From positions 1 through 58,341 of the forward strand of contig NZ_JADEWC010000022.1 of assembly GCF_015207825.1 (NCBI RefSeq): a stretch of DNA of 58,341 nt, in the 5' to 3' direction. A model generated the notes under the pieces. It saw nothing but the letters and a program-made list of their open reading frames with translations, was not told where the DNA came from and made no database searches. This document shows, one piece after another, positions 28,490 through 37,975 of this stretch (positions are counted from its first letter, which is position 1; the number at the start of each line of letters is the position of its first letter). Made by a program: the position numbers and the translations under genes. The DNA is from Cyanobacterium stanieri LEGE 03274. Its GTDB lineage: Bacteria > Cyanobacteriota > Cyanobacteriia > Cyanobacteriales > Cyanobacteriaceae.

Positions 28490-29449
28490 TTAACGAATTA
28501 AATTTAATAACTCCTTAGGGGAAGCGAGTAAATCGATCGCAACGAAGAATATTTTACCTTCAGGGTTGATGAGGAAACGCCAAGCAATGTTCATGCCCAC
28601 ATTACCACCAAACCAAGGAGTTTGTACCTTACCTGTTACCTTAATTTGAGTATATCCATCGTCCGCAGGTTCAGTAACACCCCTTTCAGGAATTAGCTTG
28701 AGGTTTTGACACTCTTCTTTGAAGAAACGAAAAATATTTTCCTTACCCACAATAGGACGTTTAAAAGGAGGTTGGAGCGCTCCATCAGGGGTAAATAAAG
28801 TAATTAAAGTATCAAAATCATTGGCGTTGAGATTGTCCATGTAATCAAGGACGGTTTTGTTGGTAACACCTTCAATGGATACGTTTGTTCTTTGGTTCAT
28901 ATCCTTAGGAGGGGCCACAGGCTCAGATACAGGAGTATAATTTTCTAGCTTACTGACATCACATCCCATGTCCACCACTGCATTACGTAGAACAGTGATT
29001 TGTTGACCAGATTCTAAACCTTTGATAGTATTTAAGACTGAATTAGCGTTAGCAGATAGCTTATAACCTTCAGGAATAGGTGCAACGATACCTTCCTCCA
29101 TAAACTTACCTAACTGATACCAAAAACCTAATTTAATATTGGGAGACCATCCCCCATAGGTACGACATAAAGGGGTATCCGCACGGTTGGCTAAGTCACA
29201 CATTGCCTGAGATTGTTCTTGAAAACTCATTTTTTTGATTTCTTCAAGGGTGGACTCTGCCAATACCATACTGGCGGCCCCTGGGGCTGCGATGGTGATA
29301 GTTTTTCCCATTTCCAAATATGCAAACCAAATTAAAGCGAGTTGGTCTTCTGCATTTAATTGGTTAAATCGAGCGATGGTGGCAGGTACTGCATCCGCTG
29401 ATAAGGTACTAGGAAAGATGTTTCTGGCTGAATCAATGGTAAAAGGCAT
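28490..29449 (-). CDS. ocp: Orange carotenoid protein (OCP)
   Basis: 319-aa photoactive quencher that binds a keto-carotenoid and, after strong blue-green light, docks to the phycobilisome to dump excess energy. The N-terminal helical domain keeps Tyr44, Trp110, Asn104 and Arg155 (the last needed for phycobilisome binding and the interdomain salt bridge). The C-terminal NTF2-like domain keeps its Tyr and Trp partners (Tyr203 and Trp290, shifted by two). The overall sequence resembles the OCP1 type of Synechocystis. OCP is often followed by FRP, which resets it; here the downstream side is a terminator and a convergent Uma2 gene, so FRP is not linked. Confidence 0.97.
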   Translation of the reverse strand: MPFTIDSARNIFPSTLSADAVPATIARFNQLNAEDQLALIWFAYLEMGKTITIAAPGAASMVLAESTLEEIKKMSFQEQSQAMCDLANRADTPLCRTYGGWSPNIKLGFWYQLGKFMEEGIVAPIPEGYKLSANANSVLNTIKGLESGQQITVLRNAVVDMGCDVSKLENYTPVSEPVAPPKDMNQRTNVSIEGVTNKTVLDYMDNLNANDFDTLITLFTPDGALQPPFKRPIVGKENIFRFFKEECQNLKLIPERGVTEPADDGYTQIKVTGKVQTPWFGGNVGMNIAWRFLINPEGKIFFVAIDLLASPKELLNLIR

Positions 29450-29642
29450 AAATTGCTCCGTTTTACTAACTAATAATTCAAATTTAACATAAGCTCTTTA
29501 AGGTAAATTTAAGATTAAGGTGTGGATCTTGCACCAAGTATTTAGACTCAATTTATGGTAGAGAAAATAAAATATTTGCCTAATCAATGGTTAATCCCTG
29601 ATAATTGAGGATTGACTATTAAAACGAAGATAAAAAATAATT

Positions 29643-30347
29643 ATGACTACAGATCCAGTTACCTTAATGAAACAAGAGGTGGGTAAGGCTGCCGCAGGGA
29701 GAGTCAAATCGGATTCTATCGTTGGTTTGGGCACAGGTTCAACTACTGCCTTTGCTATTCAGTATATTGGTGAGAGATTGGCCAGTGGAGATTTAAAAAA
29801 TATTGTGGGAGTGCCTACCTCTTTTCAGGCCGAGGTTTTGGCAAAAAGATATGGTATTCCCCTTACTACCCTGGATGCGATCGCCCATATTGATGTTGCC
29901 ATCGATGGGGCGGATGAAGTTGACCCCCAAAAAAATCTAATTAAGGGGGGAGGGGCCGCCCATACCCGTGAAAAGGTAGTTGATAGTTTGGCGAAAGAAT
30001 TCATTGTGGTGGTAGATGGCGGTAAGCTCGTGGATAAGCTCGGTTCTACCTTTCTTTTGCCCGTGGAGGTTATTCCCATGGCGGTTACCCCTGTTATGCG
30101 TAAGTTAGAGGAGTTAGGGGGTAAACCTGATTTGAGAATGGGGGTTAAAAAAGCTGGCCCTGTGGTCACAGATCAAGGAAATTTGGTTATAGACGTTAAG
30201 TTTGATGATATAGCAGATCCTGCCAGTCTTGAAGCTACCATTAATAATATTCCAGGAGTATTGGAAAATGGTTTATTCGTGGGGGTTGCCGATGTGGTTT
30301 TAGTGGGAGAAATTATTGACGGTAAACCCAACATACGGGAATTTTGA
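29643..30347 (+). CDS. rpiA: Ribose-5-phosphate isomerase A
   Basis: 234-aa RpiA, which interconverts ribose 5-phosphate and ribulose 5-phosphate in the Calvin cycle and pentose phosphate pathway. Motifs GLGTGSTT (phosphate loop), DGADEVD (catalytic Asp) and [12 protein letters not shown] (catalytic Lys and Glu region) are intact. The length is standard. It is divergent from the OCP gene, with about 190 bp between starts. Confidence 0.97.
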   Translation: MTTDPVTLMKQEVGKAAAGRVKSDSIVGLGTGSTTAFAIQYIGERLASGDLKNIVGVPTSFQAEVLAKRYGIPLTTLDAIAHIDVAIDGADEVDPQKNLIKGGGAAHTREKVVDSLAKEFIVVVDGGKLVDKLGSTFLLPVEVIPMAVTPVMRKLEELGGKPDLRMGVKKAGPVVTDQGNLVIDVKFDDIADPASLEATINNIPGVLENGLFVGVADVVLVGEIIDGKPNIREF

Positions 30348-30365
30348 TAAAATTATTTTAGAAGT

Positions 30366-30385
30366 GCAGGGGGTTTTACCCCTTG
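30366..30385. repeat. CAGGGG/CCCCTTG hairpin after rpiA
   Basis: CAGGGGG-TTTTA-CCCCTTG (about 30366-30385) sits between rpiA and the next gene. A matching form, CAAGGGG/CCCCTTG, occurs at 43691 after serA. No T-run follows, so it is a recurrent hairpin rather than a standard terminator. Confidence 0.45.
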
Positions 30386-30398
30386 TTAAGTAAAAGGA

Positions 30399-30752
30399 AT
30401 GGTTTATAAGATGTTTTCTTTTCGCCCCAGATTTCCTAAAAAAAATAATAATATTCCTACCCCTGTTATTAAAGAGAAACCCAAAAGATTGGTTAAGATC
30501 CCCTATCATTTTCAGAAAAATGATATTATTACTTATTCTAATCGGGATATAAAAAGAGAGTTAAATAAATATCCAGGATTACTAAAAACTTTGGGTCATG
30601 CCTATGGTTATCAGATTATTTATACAGGGCCTGATGGTAGCATCGATTATTGGTTTTGTCGGGATTTACCGACGACGACAAAGTTATTAAAATACTTAAA
30701 TCAGCAGGGATGGACGGTGGATTGGCAAGAAAAGCCTTTCAAATTACACTAA
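30399..30752 (+). CDS. Hypothetical protein, 117 aa
   Basis: Small basic, aromatic-rich protein; I do not recognise a family with certainty. The N-terminal 30 residues are Pro/Lys-rich and likely disordered; the rest reads as a compact alpha/beta domain (GHAYGYQIIYTGPDGSIDYWF, then a helix and TVDWQEKPFKL). It follows rpiA by 51 bp on the same strand, so it may be co-transcribed. The ATG at 30399 abuts AAGGA with no spacer; ATG 30411 (Met5) is an alternative start. Confidence 0.7.
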   Translation: MVYKMFSFRPRFPKKNNNIPTPVIKEKPKRLVKIPYHFQKNDIITYSNRDIKRELNKYPGLLKTLGHAYGYQIIYTGPDGSIDYWFCRDLPTTTKLLKYLNQQGWTVDWQEKPFKLH

Positions 30753-30839
30753 GTATGGTTGCAGGTATCAATTATGTTTTGGTTAGGAGTCAGTTTCAGC
30801 TAAAATTGCCTTAGCCATGATTTATAGATTATTGTATTA

Positions 30840-31853
30840 ATGTTATTTGCTAATCAAGGGAAAAAAGTAGAGATTAAGTATTTACCGAATATCTCCCCGA
30901 TTCAAGACAATGGCGAAGATGTTATTGAGGGTTTGAGTGGTAGCCCAAAGGTATTACCTCCGAAGTATTTTTACGATCGCACTGGTTCACTTTTATTTGA
31001 GAAAATATGTGAGTTACCAGAATATTATCCTACTCGTACAGAAACCACAATTTTAACTAATTTTGCCTCGGAAATCGCTTCTTTAACAGGAATTTGTGAG
31101 TTAGTGGAGTTAGGAAGTGGTAGCTCTACCAAAACAAGGTTGTTATTATCTGCCTATGAAAATATGGGTAAACCTTGGCGTTATATTCCCATTGATGTTA
31201 GTGGGGAAATGTTAAACCGCAGCTCTTTACAGTTAGCAAAAGAATATTCCTTATTATCGATTTTGGGTTTAGTGGGTACTTATGAACAGGCTTTATGGCA
31301 TTTACCGCCAAAAGAGTTATCCTCAAGGATGGTAGTTTTTTTGGGTAGTAGCCTAGGTAATTTTACGGGGCTAGAGTGCGATCGTCTTTTTACCGAGATT
31401 GCCGAAGTATTGGAGGAAGGAGATTATTTTCTTTTAGGTGTAGATTTACAAAAACCTGTTTCAATTTTAGAAAACGCCTACAATGATTCTCAGGGAGTCA
31501 CAGCCGAGTTTAATTTAAATATGCTATCCCACCTCAATCAACGCTTTGACGGCAACTTTAGAGCCGATTTATGGACTCACAAGGCGATTTATAATCAAGA
31601 ACTGAATCAAATTGAAATGTATCTACATTGTGACAAAAAACACCAAGTATCGTTGAAAAGTCTTGATTTAACGGTGGATTTTAGCGATGATGACTTTATT
31701 TTAACGGAAATTTCCCGTAAATTTGACCTAACGGAAATGGAAGATTTTTTACAATCCCATCATTTAAATACTATTCAATTTTGGACAGATGAAAAACAAT
31801 GGTTTGGTCTAATTCTCGCCCAAGTCAGGAAGGGAATGGGGAACAGTTTATAA
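30840..31853 (+). CDS. egtD: L-histidine N-alpha-methyltransferase (EgtD family)
   Basis: 337-aa SAM-dependent enzyme that trimethylates histidine to hercynine, the first step of ergothioneine synthesis. It shows PPKYFYDRTGSLLFEKICELPEYYPTRTE-type family opening, SAM loop ELGSGSSTKTRLLL and FLGSSLGNF. Ergothioneine is an antioxidant made by many cyanobacteria. The next enzyme, EgtB, is usually beside egtD but is not in this window. Length is normal. The start is ATG 30840. Confidence 0.92.
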   Translation: MLFANQGKKVEIKYLPNISPIQDNGEDVIEGLSGSPKVLPPKYFYDRTGSLLFEKICELPEYYPTRTETTILTNFASEIASLTGICELVELGSGSSTKTRLLLSAYENMGKPWRYIPIDVSGEMLNRSSLQLAKEYSLLSILGLVGTYEQALWHLPPKELSSRMVVFLGSSLGNFTGLECDRLFTEIAEVLEEGDYFLLGVDLQKPVSILENAYNDSQGVTAEFNLNMLSHLNQRFDGNFRADLWTHKAIYNQELNQIEMYLHCDKKHQVSLKSLDLTVDFSDDDFILTEISRKFDLTEMEDFLQSHHLNTIQFWTDEKQWFGLILAQVRKGMGNSL

Positions 31854-32212
31854 TTGATAAGTTAGTCATCTCTATTTCACGTTAACGAATAGATATTTGA
31901 TCTAACAAGAATTTGGTAAATTAGACTCTGCTAGATAAGTATCAAAAAACACTTATCATTATCCATTCTCAATTCTCCATTACCCATTCACCTCAACACT
32001 TTTTCATCAAACCCCAGATAATTAATAACCCCCTATGGTATAATTTTCTCTAATAGTAGTTATTACCAAAAATAGCTAAAGATAAAATCAAACATATAGG
32101 AGTAAAAAATCGTTAGAAATAACGGTTGGAGACTCTAAAAGGATATAAAGGATATAGTAAACTAAAAATATCCAAGCAAAAAACGATTAATACAATAGGA
32201 GGCGTGTAGTCA
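31854..32212 (+). promoter_or_regulatory. Gene-free psbB upstream region with 5'-UTR hairpin
   Basis: 359 bp with no reading frame, containing a cyanobacterial CCATTCTCAATTCTCCATTA-type short repeat near 31970. Near psbB there is a perfect hairpin with a GAAA tetraloop (CGTTA-GAAA-TAACG, 32111-32124), then two GGATATA repeats (about 32142-32158) and the strong Shine-Dalgarno AGGAGG before the psbB ATG. The hairpin probably sits in the psbB 5'-UTR. The promoter itself could not be placed with confidence. Confidence 0.5.
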
Positions 32213-33754
32213 ATGGGACTACCTTGGTATCGAGTACATACAGTAGTAATTAACGATCCAGGTCGCCTAATCTCTGTTCACTTAATGCACACCGCATTAG
32301 TAGCAGGTTGGGCTGGATCTATGGCTCTTTATGAGTTAGCAGTTTTTGATCCTAGCGATGCCGTTTTAAACCCCATGTGGAGACAAGGAATGTTTGTTCT
32401 TCCTTTCATGGCTCGTTTAGGTGTCACTGGTTCTTGGGGTGGCTGGAGTGTCACCGGCGAAACTGGTGTTGATCCTGGTTTCTGGTCTTTTGAAGGAGTG
32501 GCGATCGCCCATATCGTACTCTCTGGTTTATTATTCCTAGCCGCTGTATGGCACTGGGTATATTGGGATTTAGAACTATTTACCGATTCTCGTACTGGTG
32601 AACCCGCATTGGATTTACCAAAAATGTTTGGTATTCACTTATTCTTATCTGGCTTACTCTGTTTCGGTTTTGGTGCATTCCACCTGACCGGTTTATGGGG
32701 TCCTGGAATGTGGGTATCTGATGGCTATGGTTTAACAGGTCATGTGCAACCGGTTGCCCCTGAATGGGGTCCTGCTGGGTTTAACCCCTTTAATCCTGGT
32801 GGTGTAGTTGCTCACCATATTGCCGCAGGTATCGTTGGTATTATCGCTGGATTGTTCCACCTCAGTGTTCGTCCCCCCGAAAAACTTTATAAAGCTCTTC
32901 GTATGGGTAACATTGAAACTGTACTTTCTAGTAGTATTGCCGCCGTATTCTTCGCCGCTTTCATCGTCGCTGGAACTATGTGGTATGGTAGCGCTACTAC
33001 CCCCGTAGAGTTATTTGGACCTACCCGTTATCAGTGGGATCAAGGTTATTACCAAGAAGAAATTCAGCGTCGTGTTCAAAGTGCGATCGCCCAGGGATCT
33101 ACTCCCCAAGAGGCTTGGGAATCCGTACCTGAAAAATTAGCCTTCTACGACTACGTAGGAAATAGCCCCGCTAAAGGTGGTTTATTCCGTACCGGACCTA
33201 TGAACAAAGGTGATGGTATTGCTCAAGGTTGGTTAGGACATCCCGTCTTCAAAGACAAAGAAGGCAGAGAATTATCCGTTCGTCGTCTTCCTAACTTCTT
33301 TGAAACCTTCCCCGTAGTTCTTAGCGATGCTGATGGTGTAGTTCGTGCCGATATTCCTTTCCGTCGTGCAGAATCTGCCCTTAGTGTAGAGCAAACTGGT
33401 GTTACTGTTTCCTTCTTAGGTGGAGAATTAGATGGTCAAACCTTCTCCGATCCCCTTGATGTAAAACGTTATGCCCGTAAAGCTCAATTAGGTGAACCCT
33501 TTGAGTTTGATACCGAAACCCTCAATTCCGATGGTGTATTCCGTACTAGCACCCGTGGTTGGTTTGCTTTTGGTCATGCTTGTTTCGCCTTATTATTCTT
33601 CTTCGGTCACATTTGGCATGGAGCCCGTACCTTGTTCCGTGATGTATTCGCTGGTATTGACCCAGACTTAGATCCTGAACAGGTAGAGTGGGGTTTATTC
33701 CAAAAACTCGGAGACAAATCTACTCGTACTGCTCCCCGCAGTGAGTCTGCTTAA
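32213..33754 (+). CDS. psbB: Photosystem II CP47 reaction-centre antenna protein
   Basis: 513-aa CP47, the chlorophyll a core antenna beside the D1/D2 reaction centre in the thylakoid membrane. It opens [19 protein letters not shown], with six transmembrane helices holding chlorophyll-ligating His pairs ([67 protein letters not shown]) and the large lumenal loop between helices V and VI. Length, motifs and the strong AGGAGG site are normal. psbT follows 89 bp later, the usual cyanobacterial pair. Confidence 0.98.
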   Translation: MGLPWYRVHTVVINDPGRLISVHLMHTALVAGWAGSMALYELAVFDPSDAVLNPMWRQGMFVLPFMARLGVTGSWGGWSVTGETGVDPGFWSFEGVAIAHIVLSGLLFLAAVWHWVYWDLELFTDSRTGEPALDLPKMFGIHLFLSGLLCFGFGAFHLTGLWGPGMWVSDGYGLTGHVQPVAPEWGPAGFNPFNPGGVVAHHIAAGIVGIIAGLFHLSVRPPEKLYKALRMGNIETVLSSSIAAVFFAAFIVAGTMWYGSATTPVELFGPTRYQWDQGYYQEEIQRRVQSAIAQGSTPQEAWESVPEKLAFYDYVGNSPAKGGLFRTGPMNKGDGIAQGWLGHPVFKDKEGRELSVRRLPNFFETFPVVLSDADGVVRADIPFRRAESALSVEQTGVTVSFLGGELDGQTFSDPLDVKRYARKAQLGEPFEFDTETLNSDGVFRTSTRGWFAFGHACFALLFFFGHIWHGARTLFRDVFAGIDPDLDPEQVEWGLFQKLGDKSTRTAPRSESA

Positions 33755-33843
33755 TTGTTAAGATGGAATCAGGGTTTTATTAATTTAATATTTCCCTGAT
33801 TTCATTTTCGGTAAATTTTCTAATCAATTGAGGAAAAAAAATT

Positions 33844-33939
33844 ATGGAAAGTGTTGCATATATTCTTGTATTAGCAATGGCGATCGCAGTTTTATTCTTT
33901 GCCGTTGCTTTCCGTGAACCCCCCAAAATTCAAAAATAG
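33844..33939 (+). CDS. psbT: Photosystem II reaction-centre protein T
   Basis: 31-aa single-helix protein (ATG 33844, TAG ending 33939) too short for ordinary gene finding. The helix MESVAYILVLAMAIAVLFF and the tail REPPKIQK match PsbT, which sits at the PSII dimer interface close to D1. It is preceded by TTGAGGAAAAAAATT, with the GAGG as ribosome-binding site, and follows psbB on the same strand, forming a psbB-psbT operon ended by a hairpin at 33970. Confidence 0.96.
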   Translation: MESVAYILVLAMAIAVLFFAVAFREPPKIQK

Positions 33940-33969
33940 ATTTAATTAACAACTTAATTTTTGATTGAG

Positions 33970-34000
33970 CATCTCTAAAACATTTTAGGGGTGTTTTTTT
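33970..34000 (+). terminator. Rho-independent terminator of psbB-psbT
   Basis: An 11-bp stem (33970-33980 with 33983-33993, two G-T pairs) and a two-base loop is followed by seven T at 33994-34000. It overlaps the stop codon of the convergent GTPase gene. Confidence 0.75.
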
Positions 34001-35345
34001 ATTCACTACTCAAACGGGAAATAATGGAATCTGCGGGTACTTGAGCAATAATTTCCCGAATTACCGAAGAAGTACCAAAATTACCCCAAGTGCAACCATT
34101 CTTCAAATATACCTGAGCCGCTTTACCCACTAAATAAGAGCCATATCCTGCGATACTCCCCTGGGCCAACCCTGCCCCCGCAAAAGCCGTAAAATTAGCA
34201 GGATTTTCCCATAAACTATTTATAGCCGTACCCGTTTTTGCAAAACCGAGCATAATCATGGTAACAATTTCCCCCACAATTAAACCCATCAAACTCTTAA
34301 CAATGGTTTGCCACAACTTCCCCGCCTCATAACTGGTAATCGGTAAACCATACAATCTCGCTAACGCCCTAATCATAGTCAAATCGGCGATCGCCCCTAC
34401 CAACAAATCGATAAAAACAATAGGATTAACAGCCACCATCAAAGCCTTATATTTAGCATATTGCCAGATAATTTTTTCTGCCTCCTTCTCCCGCAACTCC
34501 ACCGTTTTATGGGCAATGTTTTCTTGGGCTGTTTTCGCCTGATTAAGAGCATTTAACGCCAATAACGCCCTACCTTCCCGATTAAGAATAACTAATATTT
34601 TTTCCTTTAAACTATCCACCCGAGGGGGTAAAACCTCCCATTCTTCCCTGAGACTGCCATCAGGTAACTCTACCCTTACCTTTAAAGGCTGGGGCTGTGC
34701 CGCCACCATTACCACCTCATCAGGGGAAACTAAAGGTTTATTCATCTCATCACTCAATTGCTGTAACTGCTGATAAATACTCCGAATATCAGTATCAGGA
34801 TACAAATCTATCTTATTAAACACCAATAACAAAGGCTTGTGATAATGACGTAACTCCAACAATGCTAAATATTCCGTCCTCGTAATATCTCCCGCCACCA
34901 CAAACAAAATTAAATCTGACTGTTGACTAACTTCCCTAGCCATTTGCGCCCGACTTTCCCCATCAATCTCATCCAATCCTGGAGTATCAATAAACTCAAT
35001 TTCCACCTTCCCCGTCGGTGGTTGCCAACGAATAGACTTAGGCCATTTTGTCACCCCATTAATAGCCCCCGTTGCCAAGACATCTTCCCCCAACAAAGCA
35101 TTAATTACCGTTGATTTTCCTCGGCTGACTAAACCAAACGCAGACACCTTAATAACTTGTTGCTCTAATTTTTCCAACGCCCCCTTAAGGTTACGCAAAT
35201 CATCCTTAACAGCCCCTTGTAACTTAGCATCAGGAGGATAATTCCAATGACGGCGACTACTGGCATACCATGAGAGGGATTGTTGTAAACTGGCACGGGC
35301 TAAACCGATAACCGATGATACATGAGGAGTTGTTTTTGGTGTCAT
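33999..35345 (-). CDS. GTP-binding protein with DUF697 membrane domain
   Basis: 448-aa Era/dynamin-like GTPase common in cyanobacteria. The G1 loop is GLVSRGKST, G3 reads DTPGLDE and G4 reads NKIDLY, so nucleotide binding should be intact. The C-terminal ~170 residues (from about 275) form a DUF697-type region with hydrophobic helices (ALMVAVNPIVFIDLLVGA, TIVKSLMGLIVGEIVTMIML) that likely insert in or touch a membrane. Homologues in cyanobacteria have no proven function; roles in membrane remodelling have been proposed for related GTPases. It is convergent with psbBT and overlaps their terminator. Confidence 0.87.
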   Translation of the reverse strand: MTPKTTPHVSSVIGLARASLQQSLSWYASSRRHWNYPPDAKLQGAVKDDLRNLKGALEKLEQQVIKVSAFGLVSRGKSTVINALLGEDVLATGAINGVTKWPKSIRWQPPTGKVEIEFIDTPGLDEIDGESRAQMAREVSQQSDLILFVVAGDITRTEYLALLELRHYHKPLLLVFNKIDLYPDTDIRSIYQQLQQLSDEMNKPLVSPDEVVMVAAQPQPLKVRVELPDGSLREEWEVLPPRVDSLKEKILVILNREGRALLALNALNQAKTAQENIAHKTVELREKEAEKIIWQYAKYKALMVAVNPIVFIDLLVGAIADLTMIRALARLYGLPITSYEAGKLWQTIVKSLMGLIVGEIVTMIMLGFAKTGTAINSLWENPANFTAFAGAGLAQGSIAGYGSYLVGKAAQVYLKNGCTWGNFGTSSVIREIIAQVPADSIISRLSSE

Positions 35346-35458
35346 TTTATTTGAAGAAAACCATTCTAATATGATAATTGATGTAGTTAGGTTTTAGGTT
35401 GCAGGTCATACTTTACACCTTTACAAGACTATAAATTTTATCCTGAATTTAGATTATC

Positions 35459-35554
35459 GTAGTTCAATAAATCAAACAAACTACAGTTAGCCTTGTAATT
35501 CATTACACGGTAAGGGAAAATACAATCTATTGATAACGAATTATCTGAACTTGG
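35459..35554 (-). repeat. Dispersed intergenic repeat, copy C (reverse orientation)
   Basis: Read on the minus strand, it runs GTTCAGATAATTCG, ATCAATAGATTGTATT, CGTGTAATGAATTACAAGGC and TTATTGAACTACG, in the same order as copy A. The core hairpin GTGTAAT/ATTACA is kept, while the second arm has changed. It lies between the GTPase and DUF2993 genes. Confidence 0.65.
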
Positions 35555-35556
35555 TA

Positions 35557-36309
35557 TTACTTATTACCCATGGGAAAATGACTAATTCCCGCTAAAGCCG
35601 ATACTTTTAACATCCCTCCCGAAAAATCGAGACTATTTACCTGTAAAGAAATACCATCAATGACAAAATGATCTAAATTAAAAACATCACAAATTTGAGA
35701 AGTAAAAGCATCAATGATAATCGGTGATAATTCTTTGCCCTCAAGATAGTCTAAATTATCTAATAAAACTCCATTTCCTTGATCACAAATAATCGGTTTA
35801 AATGAAAGGCTAATTCTTTCAATGGAGTTTGTTTCTTGTAACAATACTTCCGCTGTGATCATGATGCGATGATCCGCTAAGATATTGCAGTGGATATTTT
35901 CAAATTTGATGTGGATAGGCTGATTATTGACAGATACATCATAGTTCGAGGTAATTCCATTTAAATAACCAATGTTTAATGCGGTACAAATATCTTTTTC
36001 CGTCAGAATTATACAAGCGTTACCTTCACTGGGTTTTGTTAATTGTACATTACCCATTAAAGCCTTGAGGGGATTAACGCCTATTTCGTAGAGATTAATA
36101 TTCATTTGCTCTAAACTTAAGCCTCTTTTCATGATTAAACCCTCACCATTAATTTCTAAGGATTCAAGAATACCTTTACGTAAGTTTTGACGGTTGACTT
36201 TGACATTAACACTTAATTCCCTTGCTTGAGTTACTTGAGTTTCAAAGGCTTTAGTCGCAATTTTATTAATGGTTGTTTCCCCGAAATTATTAAGGTTTGG
36301 TAATGCCAT
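35557..36309 (-). CDS. DUF2993 (LmeA-like) lipid-binding-type protein
   Basis: 250-aa protein with the DUF2993 pattern: an N-terminal helix (FGETTINKIATKAFETQVTQ), then NVKVNRQNLRKGILESLEINGEGLIMKRGLSLEQMNI-type beta segments (seen in parts), a central VNPLKALMGN--L--PSEG motif and ICTALN. Related LmeA binds phospholipid in actinobacteria. No clear signal peptide is present, so the protein may be cytoplasmic or membrane-associated. Many cyanobacteria have several copies; the function is not established. Confidence 0.82.
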   Translation of the reverse strand: MALPNLNNFGETTINKIATKAFETQVTQARELSVNVKVNRQNLRKGILESLEINGEGLIMKRGLSLEQMNINLYEIGVNPLKALMGNVQLTKPSEGNACIILTEKDICTALNIGYLNGITSNYDVSVNNQPIHIKFENIHCNILADHRIMITAEVLLQETNSIERISLSFKPIICDQGNGVLLDNLDYLEGKELSPIIIDAFTSQICDVFNLDHFVIDGISLQVNSLDFSGGMLKVSALAGISHFPMGNK

Positions 36310-36482
36310 GGTTTTCTAAGTATTTGCTGAAAATGATTAAGTATTGTAACATTGTTTTTAGTTATTAATTAAAACTGTAACAATCTTGAGAGCATTTGAA
36401 TTCTTATGCTTTCTTTTTTTTAAGATTTATTGAGTATATATGCTTAAAATAAATCCATCGCAATTATTGATAATTCTTTTTT

Positions 36483-37034
36483 ATGATTAGGAAATATGTA
36501 ACTTTTGTGCATAAAAAATATGATTTGTTCATTTATGTTTTAAGTTGTTTTGTGTTGTTATCTTTTCCGTTAATGGGATGTGAGTTGGATTCTTCCAAGG
36601 CTGATTCTCCAAAAGTTGAAGTAGAAAACCCGACTAATGTTAATGAGTTACCTATTACGGCTATGACTATTATTAATGGGGAGCAAATTGATTTAGAGGT
36701 AGCGACAACATCTGAGCAACAAGCTCAAGGATTGATGTATCGTCAGTTTTTGCCCTCTAATCGAGGTATGTTATTTCCTTTTGAGTTTCCCCGTCGGGCT
36801 ACTTTTTGGATGAAGAATGTTAATATGCCCCTTGATATGATTTTTCTTTATCGAGGTAAGGTTGTTTCCATTGAAAACAATGTTCCCCCCTGTGAGAGTG
36901 AGCCATGTCCTATTTATGGACCAGAAGCTATAGTAGATCAGGTTTTGGAGTTGGCTGGTGGCAGGGCTAATGAGTTAAATTTACAACGGGGCGATCGCAT
37001 CTATATCCAATTTTTAGAAAATAATGTAAGATAG
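36483..37034 (+). CDS. DUF192 family lipoprotein
   Basis: 183-aa exported protein. A membrane segment (FIYVLSCFVLLSFPLMGC) ends in a lipobox-like LMGC, so the mature protein probably starts at that Cys and is lipid-anchored. The DUF192 domain (about 60-180) shows RQFLPSNRGMLFPFEFPRR, FWMKNVNMPLDMIFLYRG and the C-terminal VLELAGGRANELNLQRGDRI. The fold is a small beta-barrel of unknown role, widespread in cyanobacteria and some archaea. It stands alone, followed by a 679-bp non-coding region. Confidence 0.85.
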   Translation: MIRKYVTFVHKKYDLFIYVLSCFVLLSFPLMGCELDSSKADSPKVEVENPTNVNELPITAMTIINGEQIDLEVATTSEQQAQGLMYRQFLPSNRGMLFPFEFPRRATFWMKNVNMPLDMIFLYRGKVVSIENNVPPCESEPCPIYGPEAIVDQVLELAGGRANELNLQRGDRIYIQFLENNVR

Positions 37035-37713
37035 GTTACACAAAATCCCAAAAATAATTTATAATATATCTTCCAAAGTTGGAAACAAAACACATTTTTT
37101 TAAATAATTGATTTTAGGTTTACCTTATCGGTTGTTTATTTATGGTCGGAATTGATCTGTTGATTAAGTTAAATGAACTTAAATGAGGTTTTATTTACAA
37201 AAAACTTAAAACTATGGAATTTTAACAGTCAACTGATAAGTTTTGTGACTAAAACAAGAAAAATAAGATAACTAGATTTATCCTAAAGTCTAATTAATTT
37301 TGACTATCAATTATTATCCTAGTTTTGCTAACTGCAATAATATTAATTAAGCTCAAAAATATTGAGATAATTAGTGATTAATAACTATAAAAATTCCACA
37401 GTAAATTAAATATTTATGGGAATCATTAAACAATAGTTAAAAAAAAGATAACATGATATTTAAGCTGTTAATATGATGTTCATCTTAGGGTTATAAATCT
37501 AGGAAATACAAGGGGTGAGGTTAATCATAAAATGTCCTTAAATCAATTGGAGCGAAGGAATAAGGACAAAATAAATAAAACTCTCACAGAACCCAAATTT
37601 TTTTAAAGAATGGTGTGAACGAGGAAATATTGCTCTACTTATAAAGCAACAAAAATAAAAAGTTTTGAAAAAAAATATTTTTAGCACATTAAAAGAACAT
37701 AAAAAAATAAATT
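37035..37713. other. 679-bp AT-rich gene-free region
   Basis: There is no convincing reading frame on either strand. A perfect hairpin TTCCAA-AG-TTGGAA (37071-37084) lies just after the DUF192 stop. The rest is very AT-rich with short A-runs and contains no tRNA arm, no Yfr1-type ACUCCUCACAC core and none of the window's repeat families. The last part must hold the promoter of the DUF2949 gene. The length is unusual for this genome, so a non-coding RNA or long leader is possible but not shown. Confidence 0.4.
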
Positions 37714-37905
37714 ATGCCACCTACCATCTATTCTCATTTTATTGAATTTCTCAAAGACGAAATCAATCTTTCTCCCGATTCTATTGCTATTGCAAGGCGC
37801 TCAGTCAAACAAAATACTGAGTTGATGCCGATGGTATTATGGCAATATGGTTTAGTAACCATTGAACAATTAGATCGCATTTATGATTGGCTAGAAAAGT
37901 TTTAA
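37714..37905 (+). CDS. DUF2949 family small protein
   Basis: 63-aa cyanobacteria-specific protein. The pattern FIEFLKDEINLSPDSIAIA, then TELMPMVLWQYGLVTIEQLD and IYDWLE is the DUF2949 signature. It is helical and soluble; the function is unknown. It is preceded by a long AT-rich region and followed by ycf23 on the same strand 70 bp later. Confidence 0.85.
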   Translation: MPPTIYSHFIEFLKDEINLSPDSIAIARRSVKQNTELMPMVLWQYGLVTIEQLDRIYDWLEKF

Positions 37906-37975
37906 AATCTCCATCGAAGTAGTAATTTCTTTCTTCTGATATAATTAATTTCTTAAACACTACCATGGAATATGT

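Noticed and set aside
29235-29492. 85-aa frame opposite the start of the OCP gene
   Set aside because: It is antisense to conserved OCP codons and has no family pattern.
33994-34000. Extra regulatory meaning for many GCGATCGC sites
   Set aside because: These are HIP1 octamers spread through coding and non-coding DNA in this group; no site-specific role can be claimed.
37574-37600. Yfr1-like motif near AACTCTCACAG
   Set aside because: The core of Yfr1 is ACUCCUCACAC; this differs in several positions and lacks flanking hairpins.
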